Shown: positions 1-5,321 of the stretch, piece by piece
Layout of the letters: the number at the start of each line of letters is the position of its first letter
Numbering within the stretch: position 1 is the first letter of the stretch
DNA from: Syntrophothermus sp. UBA1445
GTDB taxonomy: Bacteria > Bacillota > Syntrophomonadia > Syntrophomonadales > DTU052
DNA: 5,321 nt
NCBI GenBank assembly: GCA_002329495.1
Contig: DCTH01000116.1
Span: 1-5,321 of the forward strand
Direction: 5' to 3'
Position numbers and translations under genes: made by a program
The notes under the pieces: model-generated
Database searches by the model: none
The model's input: only the letters and a program-made list of their open reading frames with translations
Told to the model about the DNA's origin: nothing

Positions 1-90
1 ACCCACCAGGACCGATCCGCTTCCCCATACTTTTAATAGGATATAATCCAACGTATATATTAACGGATTATCTCGAAGAAGGCAAACTGC
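1..90. other. AT-rich stretch downstream of the CBS-ACT gene
   Basis: This segment follows the stop codon of the last minus-strand gene and is visibly richer in A and T around 27-72 than the coding DNA. It contains an inverted repeat (listed separately) but no stem followed by a T-run on either strand, so I cannot call a terminator. A TATAAT hexamer at 42-47 on the plus strand has no matching -35 box. On the minus strand an ATG at 28-26 opens a frame that runs off the window, but no ribosome binding site precedes it. A plus-strand frame is also open from the window edge to a TAA at 120-122. It is probably an intergenic region, but the window edge prevents a firm reading. Confidence 0.5.
43..71. 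repeat. Inverted repeat, 7-bp arms, AT-rich loop
   Basis: ATAATCC at 43-49 is the exact reverse complement of GGATTAT at 65-71, with 15 nt between them. In the minus-strand transcript one further G-U pair is possible. The stem is weak (mostly A-U) and no U-run follows it, so a rho-independent terminator is not supported. It could be a weak 3' end structure for the CBS-ACT transcript, a protein binding site, or chance in an AT-rich stretch. Confidence 0.3.
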
Positions 91-738
91 TTACTGTTGT
101 ACAATCACGCTCAGGATCTTAAAATCGTTACTGCGCAGAGAAGCTACAATCTCTTCGGCTTCTGTGGTATCGATACGCAGGACCAGGTCGTACAGACCTC
201 GTTCTTTTTCCACCAGGACGATGTTCTCGATGCTCACCCCATGTTGGGCGATAATTCCGGTTACAGCCGCTACCGCACCTACCCGCTCGTCAACCTCCAT
301 ATCGATGCGGGTACCGGGCCGGCTGACCCCCAGTATATCGATAAAAGCATCAAAGATGTTGGTTTCGGTAATTATCCCCACCAGCTTACCCGCTTCCAAT
401 ACGGGTACTCCCCCGATCTGGTGCTCGCGCATCAGCAGGGCTGCCCTTTCGATATTGGCATTGGCCTCGATGGTGATAACCTTCATGTTTTTCGGAATAA
501 CATCTTTGATCCGGGTTTTGGCCAGCAGGTAGTTAATCTCGAAAATGCTCAGGCTGGTGGCGGAAGACGGCGATACCTTGCTGAGGTCCTTTATGGTCAC
601 TATGCCAACCAGCTTGTTCTTTGACATAACCGGCAGTCTTCGCACCTGGCGTTGCTGCATAAGTTCGAACGCATCAGCCACCGTGGTCTCCGGGGTTACA
701 ATAGCCAGATCCCGACTCATCCTCTCCCTAACCTTCAC
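91..738 (-). CDS. CBS-CBS-ACT domain protein, AcuB-like
   Basis: Predicted cytoplasmic regulatory protein of 215 residues. Seen in the sequence: a first CBS motif at about residues 1-53 (VRERMSRDLAIVTPETTV, then LPVMSKNKLVGIVTIKDL), a second at about 76-133 (IKDVIPKNMKVITI, then GGVPVLEAGKLVGIITETNIF), and an ACT-like segment at about 142-213 with the pattern DERVGAVAAVTGIIAQHGVSI. This domain order and length match AcuB of Bacillus, in which CBS pairs are expected to bind adenine nucleotides and ACT domains small ligands such as amino acids. AcuB was named for acetoin utilisation, but its mechanism is unclear and the name should not be transferred as a function. The GTG start at 738 is chosen because AAGGGGG sits 8 nt upstream and because the N-terminus fits the family. 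The gene begins 13 nt after livF, so coupled expression is likely; a role in sensing nucleotide or amino acid status is only an inference from that position. Confidence 0.92.
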   Translation of the reverse strand: MKVRERMSRDLAIVTPETTVADAFELMQQRQVRRLPVMSKNKLVGIVTIKDLSKVSPSSATSLSIFEINYLLAKTRIKDVIPKNMKVITIEANANIERAALLMREHQIGGVPVLEAGKLVGIITETNIFDAFIDILGVSRPGTRIDMEVDERVGAVAAVTGIIAQHGVSIENIVLVEKERGLYDLVLRIDTTEAEEIVASLRSNDFKILSVIVQQ

Positions 739-746
739 AAACCTTA

Positions 747-753
747 CCCCCTT
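747..753 (-). promoter_or_regulatory. Ribosome binding site for the CBS-ACT gene
   Basis: AAGGGGG on the minus strand, 8 nt before the GTG start at 738. It shares two bases with the TAA stop of livF, so ribosomes ending livF would be placed directly on it. The same heptamer at the same spacing precedes selA. This site decides in favour of the GTG start over the in-frame ATG six codons later. Confidence 0.75.
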
Positions 754-1456
754 AGCCGCCTAAATAGGCCTGTTTTACCTGGTCACTCTCCAACATGTCC
801 TGGGCGTCGCCTTCCAGGACTACACTCCCGGTTTCCAGTACGTAGGCCTTATCCGCTATCGACAAGGCCATGCGGGCATTCTGTTCCACCAGCAGAATTG
901 TGGTACCGTTGGCATTGATGTCTTTGATTATTTCAAAGATCTCTCGAACCAGCAGAGGGGCCAAACCCATAGAGGGTTCATCCAGGAGCATCAGGACCGG
1001 CCGGGCCATCAGGGCCCTGCCAATGGCCAGCATCTGCTGTTCTCCTCCACTTAAGGTACCTGCCAGCTGTTTGCGCCGCTCCTGGAGGCGGGGAAATCTC
1101 TTGAATACATTCTCGAAGTCCCCGGCAATACCATCCTTGTCTTTGCGCAAGTAGGCACCCATCTCCAGGTTTTCCTGAACCGACATGGCAGGAAAAACCC
1201 GCCTTCCTTCCGGCACCTGAGAAATTCCCAGAGCCACAACATCCTGCGCCGGGCGCGAAGTTATATCCTGGCCTTTGAAACGGATGGTTCCGGACTTGGG
1301 ACGAAGGAGACCGGATATCGTCTTAAGCGTAGTGGTTTTTCCGGCGCCATTGGCACCAATCAGACTCACGATGCTACCTTCGCTTACACTTAATGATACA
1401 TCTTTCAGGGCATGAATAGGTCCATAATAAACGTTGATGTTTTCGATCTTCAGCAA
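752..1456 (-). CDS. livF: ABC transporter ATPase, LivF family (branched-chain amino acid import)
   Basis: ATP-binding subunit of 234 residues for a branched-chain amino acid type importer. It would act on the cytoplasmic face, pairing with LivG and the LivH/LivM membrane proteins. Motifs seen: Walker A GANGAGKT at 34-41, Q-loop Q80 in ISQVPEGRRVFP, signature LSGGEQQ at 135-141, Walker B VLMLLDEP at 154-161 followed by SMGLAP, then ILLVEQNA at 187-194, where LivF/LivG proteins carry Gln instead of the usual switch His. The protein ends in YLGG, typical of LivF. The start is TTG at 1456, supported by AGGAGG 8 nt upstream. LivF normally follows livK, livH, livM and livG. Here the preceding gene is selB, so the partners must be elsewhere or lost. 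LivF homologues can serve transporters for other substrates (for example urea or aromatic acids), so the substrate is not certain. Confidence 0.94.
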   Translation of the reverse strand: MLKIENINVYYGPIHALKDVSLSVSEGSIVSLIGANGAGKTTTLKTISGLLRPKSGTIRFKGQDITSRPAQDVVALGISQVPEGRRVFPAMSVQENLEMGAYLRKDKDGIAGDFENVFKRFPRLQERRKQLAGTLSGGEQQMLAIGRALMARPVLMLLDEPSMGLAPLLVREIFEIIKDINANGTTILLVEQNARMALSIADKAYVLETGSVVLEGDAQDMLESDQVKQAYLGG

Positions 1457-1545
1457 AGCGTTCGCCTCCTCTCCCGGGCCGTCAGGTTTATCCGGCAGGC
1501 TTCTTCCCAGGTAGTATTCCGCTTCTTAACTACACATCCTGGCAT
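1450..1545 (-). CDS. Possible small ORF, 31 codons, between selB and livF
   Basis: Not recognised. An ATG at 1545 opens a 31-codon frame that ends at TGA 1450-1452, overlapping the first codons of livF in a different frame. A GGAAGGGG stretch lies just upstream, with GAAGG about 6 nt from the ATG. The predicted peptide is basic, with Cys at positions 4, 17 and 31, a central TTWEEAC, and an RERRR cluster near the end. The strong livF ribosome binding site lies inside it, so translation of this frame could control access to livF, as leader ORFs do. It may equally be a chance frame: it is short, there is no homologue I can name, and the RERRR part is produced by the purine-rich ribosome binding site itself. 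Confidence 0.25.
   Translation of the reverse strand: MPGCVVKKRNTTWEEACRINLTARERRRTLC
1465..1473 (-). promoter_or_regulatory. Ribosome binding site for livF
   Basis: GAGAGGAGG on the minus strand with an 8-nt spacer to the TTG at 1456. It is the strongest Shine-Dalgarno match in the window. It fixes the TTG as the livF start, which gives the expected family N-terminus (MLKIENINVYYG), and shows that livF can be initiated independently of selB translation. Confidence 0.85.
1507..1542 (-). repeat. Imperfect stem-loop in the selB-livF gap
   Basis: In the minus-strand transcript CCAGG pairs with CCTGG as an outer stem and GTAGT with ACTAC as an inner stem. A 4-nt bulge (ATGT) lies on the 5' side and the loop is 13 nt. 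No U-run follows, so it is not a rho-independent terminator. It lies inside the possible small ORF and before the livF ribosome binding site. It could be a modest mRNA structure affecting selB/livF balance, or chance; there is no match to a riboswitch class that I recognise. Confidence 0.25.
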
Positions 1546-1570
1546 GGGTCCCCTTCCGTCGTGTCAGCAG

Positions 1571-3484
1571 TCAGCGGGTGATTTTAATGCGGTTGTCCCC
1601 AATACGCTTGGTATATTTTATCCGGTCAAAGCATTCCAAGAGGGGAAGGGTATACTTCCGGGAAGTCTCCCAAATGTCGCGGGCTTCAGCCAGGGACAGT
1701 TCTTTATTCTCATTAAAATGCCCGCATAATTTATCCCAGGCCAGATCCAATCCCGCGCGGGAATAATAAACCCCCTCGGCAATCTTCACTATCTTTCCCG
1801 AATCCTCCAGGTAGGAGATTATCTCCGCCGGGTCATGACGGAAAGCAGCAATTTCCTCCTGAATCTCTTTCAACCCGGGCGGTGCCAGGGGATTCTCATC
1901 CAACATGGCCATCACTTTTTGAATGGCCTTCTCGGCGTCCTGGTCGGGTTCTGCAGCAGTACCAGGAAGCTTGACATGCTTGGAATCCGTTATCAACAGA
2001 CCTTTGGTTTCCAGAAGACCAAGCAGGGCGTTAAAAACCTTAACCGGGTGTTGTTTAAAATAGCGGCTGCGCAGTTCTTCGCGGGGAAAACCGGGACGTA
2101 GGGGATATTTTTGCCGGTAGCTCTCCAAGACTCTGGTAACAGTCTGTCCGGTATAGTCGATTCCCAGGGTGCTAATGTAGAGGTCACGGTTCTCCACCTT
2201 CAGATAATCAGCCAGTCCCTGCTCACAAAGGTGATTTAGGACCTCCCGGGTTTCCGCCAGACTGTGATTGACAACCGCTGCCAGGTCTTCAGCGGACATT
2301 ATCCTATCCGGGTATTTATTCAATTCCTGTAGGGTTACTTCCTCCAGGTCGCCTTCTTCCTTGACCGCAATCTCCTCCAGCACCGCTTCATTAAATCGCT
2401 TCTGTTTGGGAGGGTGCGGATCAATCACCACTCCACCGCCAATGGTGGTCACCGGCGAGTAAAAACGGATCACAAACCGGTCGCCTTTGTTGCACACAAC
2501 CGGTTCCTCCATCACAATCTGTACGTATCCATTTTCTCCCGGCTGCATTTCGTCATGCTCCAGCAACACCACCCGCCCCAGGCACTCATCAGTTCCCAGG
2601 TGAAACCTGACCCGGGTCCAGTTTTTCAGGGACCGGGGACTGTTTTTAAGCAGGCGCAGATTCCCGCTGATGCGGTAAGTAGACTTGAGGAATCCCGGGG
2701 TAACCAGTACATCTCCTCGATGGATATCAGAAATATCCACCCCTTGCAGATTAACCGCCACCCTTTGCCCCGCCAGGGCCTCATCTACCTTGTGGTTGTG
2801 TACATGAAGGGTCCTCACCCGCACCGGCAGTTCCTGGGGAAGTACCTGTAGGCTATCATTAAGCCGGATACGGCCTGACCAGAGAGTCCCGGTTGCTACG
2901 GTTCCAAAGCCAGTCATAATAAACACCCGGTCGATGGGCAAACGGACCTGCCCCAGGGCCGGCTTCTCCTCCACCTCAGCCGACAGGTCTTCAATCAGTT
3001 TTAAGAGCTCCGGTATGCCCTCCTTTTCGGTTGAGGAAACCGCAATGATGGGCCAATCCTTAAGCTCGGTATCCGCCAGGTATTCCTTTATGTCATCCTC
3101 CACCATCATCATCCATTCCTCATCAACCAGGTCCTTTTTGGTAATAACCACAATACCCTGGTTAATTCCCAGCAGTCGAATGATGTCCAGGTGTTCTCTG
3201 GTCTGAGGCATTATTCCCTCATCGGCAGCAATTATTAACAAGACCAGGTCCATCCCGAAGGCTCCCGCCAACATCTGCCGCACAAATCTCTCATGACCGG
3301 GGACATCCACGATACCGGCCAATTGACCGTTCGGCAGGGTCAGGGGTGCAAAACCCAGTTCGATGGATATACCTCTTTTCTTTTCCTCTTTCAATCGGTC
3401 GGTATCGATCCCGGTCATGGCCCTGACCAGGGCCGTCTTCCCGTGATCTATATGACCTGCTGTTCCAATAATCAATCTCTTCAT
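1571..3484 (-). CDS. selB: Selenocysteine-specific elongation factor SelB
   Basis: GTPase of 637 residues that binds Sec-tRNA(Sec) and the SECIS hairpin of selenoprotein mRNAs and delivers selenocysteine at UGA. Domains: an EF-Tu-like G domain at about 1-170 with P-loop GHIDHGKT at 10-17, switch region [10 protein letters not shown] at 37-46, DVPGHE at 60-65 and TKKD at 115-118 (SelB proteins commonly carry TKxD in place of NKxD). Beta-barrel domains II and III follow to about residue 375 (including [19 protein letters not shown] and RGDVLVTPG). The C-terminal part, about 380-637, would form the winged-helix array that reads SECIS, with the family-typical [11 protein letters not shown]. Length is close to that of Moorella SelB (about 634) and E. 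coli SelB (about 614), so the gene appears intact. Its ATG overlaps the selA stop in ATGA. Its own stop is TGA, notable in an organism that decodes UGA. Confidence 0.97.
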   Translation of the reverse strand: MKRLIIGTAGHIDHGKTALVRAMTGIDTDRLKEEKKRGISIELGFAPLTLPNGQLAGIVDVPGHERFVRQMLAGAFGMDLVLLIIAADEGIMPQTREHLDIIRLLGINQGIVVITKKDLVDEEWMMMVEDDIKEYLADTELKDWPIIAVSSTEKEGIPELLKLIEDLSAEVEEKPALGQVRLPIDRVFIMTGFGTVATGTLWSGRIRLNDSLQVLPQELPVRVRTLHVHNHKVDEALAGQRVAVNLQGVDISDIHRGDVLVTPGFLKSTYRISGNLRLLKNSPRSLKNWTRVRFHLGTDECLGRVVLLEHDEMQPGENGYVQIVMEEPVVCNKGDRFVIRFYSPVTTIGGGVVIDPHPPKQKRFNEAVLEEIAVKEEGDLEEVTLQELNKYPDRIMSAEDLAAVVNHSLAETREVLNHLCEQGLADYLKVENRDLYISTLGIDYTGQTVTRVLESYRQKYPLRPGFPREELRSRYFKQHPVKVFNALLGLLETKGLLITDSKHVKLPGTAAEPDQDAEKAIQKVMAMLDENPLAPPGLKEIQEEIAAFRHDPAEIISYLEDSGKIVKIAEGVYYSRAGLDLAWDKLCGHFNENKELSLAEARDIWETSRKYTLPLLECFDRIKYTKRIGDNRIKITR

Positions 3485-4881
3485 GAAAAGGCCTCCAAAC
3501 CGTGCCGCAGCAGACCTGGTATCAGTTCTGCTTCTCCGGATTGCAGAGTTCTTACGCTAATAATGATGGCACCTTCCTTTATCCTTGGCAACAAGGCAGG
3601 TTCCAGGATGCGCAGCTGGTGGACCAGCTGTCCGGGGTCAAAACCAAATTCGATTTCCACCCCATACCCGGGCAATTCCTGCAGGGGATAAGCCCCGCCG
3701 CCTACCTTGTCATTTATCTCCATCACCTTTATCTTAGGTGGTTCACTCCCGTTATCCACTTCATCTCTGATCAACTCCGCCAGTCTATCCGCCAGGGCCT
3801 TCAACTCAGTCCTACCCCGGGTGAGCATCCGTAATACCGGTATACTATCCTGCGGGCTGCCGTTAATATAGCCGCCCAGAGTCGCCTCCAGTCCGGCGAT
3901 GGTCATCTTATCCACCCGTAACGCCCGCAGCAGGTGGTTGCGCTTCATGGCCTCAATCAGGTGTTTTTTGCCCACAATTATTCCCGCCTGGGGACCTCCC
4001 AGGAGCTTGTCGCCACTGAATGTAACCAGGTCAACCCCGCTACGCAGACACTCCTGAACGGTAGGTTCGGCCTCCAGCCCCCACGGGGACAAATCGATCA
4101 AACTGCCGCTCCCCAGATCCTGAACCACGGGTAACTCCAACCGGCGTCCCAGACTGACCAGTTCGTGCAAGGCGATCTCATGGGTAAAACCAACTATCCG
4201 GTAGTTGGAGGTGTGTACCGCCAGGAGCAAGGCCGTATCCCCAGAAACCGCCTGCTCAAAATCTGAAAGGTAGGTTTTGTTGGTGGTACCGACCTCAATT
4301 AGTCTGGCCCCGCTCAGGGCCATAATCTCCGGTATGCGAAAAGAGCCCCCGATCTCTACCAGCTGTCCCCGGGACACAATCACTTCCCGCCCCTTAGCCA
4401 GCGTATTCAGGACCAGCATAACTGCGGCCGCATTGTTATTAACCACTAATGCCGCCTCGGCCCCGGTCAGGCTTAAGAGCATTGATTCCAGGTGCTGGTA
4501 GCGGGAACCCCGTTTACCCGCCTCCAGGTCCATCTCCAGATTGGTATAACCCTGCGCCAGACGGGCAATATAATTCGCTGTTTCGGGAGACAGCGGAGCC
4601 CGTCCCAGATTGGTATGTAGGACTACCCCGGTGGCATTAATCACTCTACGTAAACTTCCGCCCTGCAGTGTATCCAGACGGCGGATAGCTTTCATCACTA
4701 CCCGGTCCCGGGCATGTTCCCGGCTCCACTCGCGACCGGTATTCATAATCTCGGTTCTCAAAACACCTAACTCAGTACGCACAGCCTGGACCACCAGGTC
4801 CCGGGCACAGGTCCTTTCAATTTCTCGAATCCTTGCGTCCTTAAGGACCTCATCCACTGACGGCAGGTTCTGTAGTCCCAA
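3481..4881 (-). CDS. selA: L-seryl-tRNA(Sec) selenium transferase SelA
   Basis: PLP enzyme of 466 residues that converts Ser-tRNA(Sec) to Sec-tRNA(Sec) using selenophosphate. Seen: N-terminal LPSVDEVL at 6-13, the family signature NATGVVLHTNLGRAPLS at 82-98, VVNNNAAAV at 146-154, GTTNKT at 198-203, DLGSGSL at 255-261, and the PLP lysine K292 in FSGDKLLGGPQAG. Length equals the family norm (E. coli 463), and nothing looks truncated. The start is TTG at 4881: AAGGGGG lies 8 nt upstream, and the upstream gene's TAG stop is in the same frame only two codons earlier, so no longer start is possible. The gene ends in TGA inside the ATGA overlap with selB, and a second in-frame TGA follows two codons later. 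Bacterial SelA works as a large ring (a decamer in Aquifex). Needs SelD and tRNA-Sec, not seen here. Confidence 0.97.
   Translation of the reverse strand: MGLQNLPSVDEVLKDARIREIERTCARDLVVQAVRTELGVLRTEIMNTGREWSREHARDRVVMKAIRRLDTLQGGSLRRVINATGVVLHTNLGRAPLSPETANYIARLAQGYTNLEMDLEAGKRGSRYQHLESMLLSLTGAEAALVVNNNAAAVMLVLNTLAKGREVIVSRGQLVEIGGSFRIPEIMALSGARLIEVGTTNKTYLSDFEQAVSGDTALLLAVHTSNYRIVGFTHEIALHELVSLGRRLELPVVQDLGSGSLIDLSPWGLEAEPTVQECLRSGVDLVTFSGDKLLGGPQAGIIVGKKHLIEAMKRNHLLRALRVDKMTIAGLEATLGGYINGSPQDSIPVLRMLTRGRTELKALADRLAELIRDEVDNGSEPPKIKVMEINDKVGGGAYPLQELPGYGVEIEFGFDPGQLVHQLRILEPALLPRIKEGAIIISVRTLQSGEAELIPGLLRHGLEAFS
3492..3496 (-). promoter_or_regulatory. Ribosome binding site for selB, inside selA
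   Basis: GGAGG (within TTTGGAGGCC) on the minus strand with a 7-nt spacer to the selB ATG at 3484. It lies wholly within the last codons of selA, so selB is set up for reinitiation by ribosomes finishing selA as well as for direct entry. Confidence 0.8.
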
Positions 4882-4884
4882 TGA

Positions 4885-5321
4885 CTAAACCCCCTTGTAG
4901 AGTCGGGTCATTATCCCGTGGAAACTGTGGGATAAGACTTTTACGGAATTTCCGATGGTTTTATAGGTCAAGGCGGCCAGTATTACTATCCCCAGTAGTC
5001 CTAACAGGGGATACACCGTTCCCACCAGGAACGCGAAGCTCTGAAACGCCAGGGGCAGGGCCAGGGTCACCGTGATTACCAAACACAAGTTGTACCCGAG
5101 CCCGCTAAAGTCGCTGAACCTCTGAGCAAAACCATAGGTATTGGCAATAGCCGTCGTCAGAATACCGATCCAAAGCACTACCATGTAAACCGCTTTGGCC
5201 GGGGTTGATATGGCTCCTGCCACATACAGCATTGGTATTTCGTAGTGTATGATCACGGGCATACATGGCAGCAGTGCATAATAGCACACCAACGCCACCA
5301 GCCCCAGGGCGAGGCCGCCGA
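4885..5321 (-). CDS. YkvI-like multi-pass membrane protein, C-terminal part
   Basis: The frame is open to the window edge, so the N-terminus is missing; 144 residues are visible. A GTG lies at 5298, but the codons before it (GGLALGL) continue the same hydrophobic helix, so it is not the real start. Hydrophobic segments lie at about residues 3-25, 43-60, 77-95 and 97-118, followed by a short basic tail ending TRLYKGV. The patterns HYEIPMLYVAG and ANTYGFAQRF resemble the YkvI family, a group of roughly 340-350 residues with an APC/LeuT-like transporter fold and no settled substrate. This part would therefore be the last 40 percent. The stop is 3 nt from the selA start and the selA ribosome binding site is inside this gene, so it is the upstream partner in the sel operon. 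A role in moving a selenium compound or an amino acid such as serine or cysteine is conceivable, but nothing in the sequence shows it. Confidence 0.72.
   Translation of the reverse strand, partial: GGLALGLVALVCYYALLPCMPVIIHYEIPMLYVAGAISTPAKAVYMVVLWIGILTTAIANTYGFAQRFSDFSGLGYNLCLVITVTLALPLAFQSFAFLVGTVYPLLGLLGIVILAALTYKTIGNSVKVLSHSFHGIMTRLYKGV
4890..4896 (-). promoter_or_regulatory. Ribosome binding site for selA, inside the upstream gene
   Basis: AAGGGGG on the minus strand, 8 nt before the TTG at 4881. It is located in the last codons of the membrane protein gene, just before its TAG at 4885-4887. This arrangement supports the TTG start and translational coupling. Confidence 0.78.

Noticed and set aside
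42..47. TATAAT on the plus strand as a -10 promoter box
   Set aside because: No TTGACA-like box lies 16-18 nt upstream, and it would drive transcription antisense into the CBS-ACT gene.
43..71. Rho-independent terminator after the CBS-ACT gene
   Set aside because: The stem is AT-rich with a long loop and has no T-run on either strand.
97..624. 175-codon plus-strand frame opposite the CBS-ACT gene
   Set aside because: It is antisense to a gene with clear CBS and ACT motifs, has no recognisable domain and no convincing ribosome binding site.
1515..1520. AATACT (minus strand) as a -10 box for livF
   Set aside because: The hexamer at the correct upstream distance does not resemble a -35 box, so no promoter can be supported.
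1457..1570. selC (tRNA-Sec) sought in the gap after selB
   Set aside because: The gap is long enough, but no acceptor stem closing over 90-100 nt, no T-loop GGTTCGAATCC-like block and no UCA anticodon arm could be found on either strand.
2414..2851. 145-codon plus-strand frame opposite selB
   Set aside because: Antisense to conserved SelB domains; its His- and Pro-rich composition is typical of a shadow frame.
3293..3834. Plus-strand frames across the selA-selB junction
   Set aside because: They lie opposite the conserved SelB P-loop region and the SelA C-terminus and show no family signature.

Overview
The window is a compact, entirely minus-strand gene run from a selenocysteine-using bacterium. 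It reads, in transcription order from high to low coordinate: a membrane protein of the YkvI type (partial, 5' end off the window), selA, selB, an orphan-looking livF, and an AcuB-like CBS-CBS-ACT protein. Moderate GC content, strong AGGAGG/AAGGGGG ribosome binding sites, frequent TTG/GTG starts, and a SelB of 637 residues with the long C-terminal winged-helix region suggest a Gram-positive anaerobe of the Clostridia/Peptococcia type (Moorella, Syntrophomonas and Desulfotomaculum relatives). The lineage is an inference from gene style, not from a marker gene.

Region by region: 4885-5321 holds the last 144 residues of the YkvI-like membrane protein. Its stop codon lies 3 nt before the TTG start of selA (3481-4881), whose ribosome binding site is inside the membrane protein gene. 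selA and selB (1571-3484) overlap by 4 nt (ATGA). These three genes look like one translationally coupled unit. Then comes a 114-nt gap (1457-1570) with a possible 31-codon ORF, an imperfect stem-loop and the strong ribosome binding site of livF. livF (752-1456) is followed after 13 nt by the CBS-ACT gene (91-738). Bases 1-90 are an AT-rich stretch after the last gene. I see no convincing terminator or promoter anywhere, so all five genes may lie on one transcript.

Function: SelA converts Ser-tRNA(Sec) to Sec-tRNA(Sec), and SelB delivers it to the ribosome at UGA codons marked by a SECIS hairpin. The other required parts, selD (selenophosphate synthase) and selC (tRNA-Sec), are not in the window. 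LivF is one of two ATPases of a branched-chain amino acid (or related) importer. Its usual partners livK/H/M/G are not next to it here. The CBS-ACT protein is a probable small-ligand sensor. The main points of interest are the coupled membrane protein ahead of selA, the use of UGA as stop in both selA and selB, the isolated livF, and the small ORF in the selB-livF gap.
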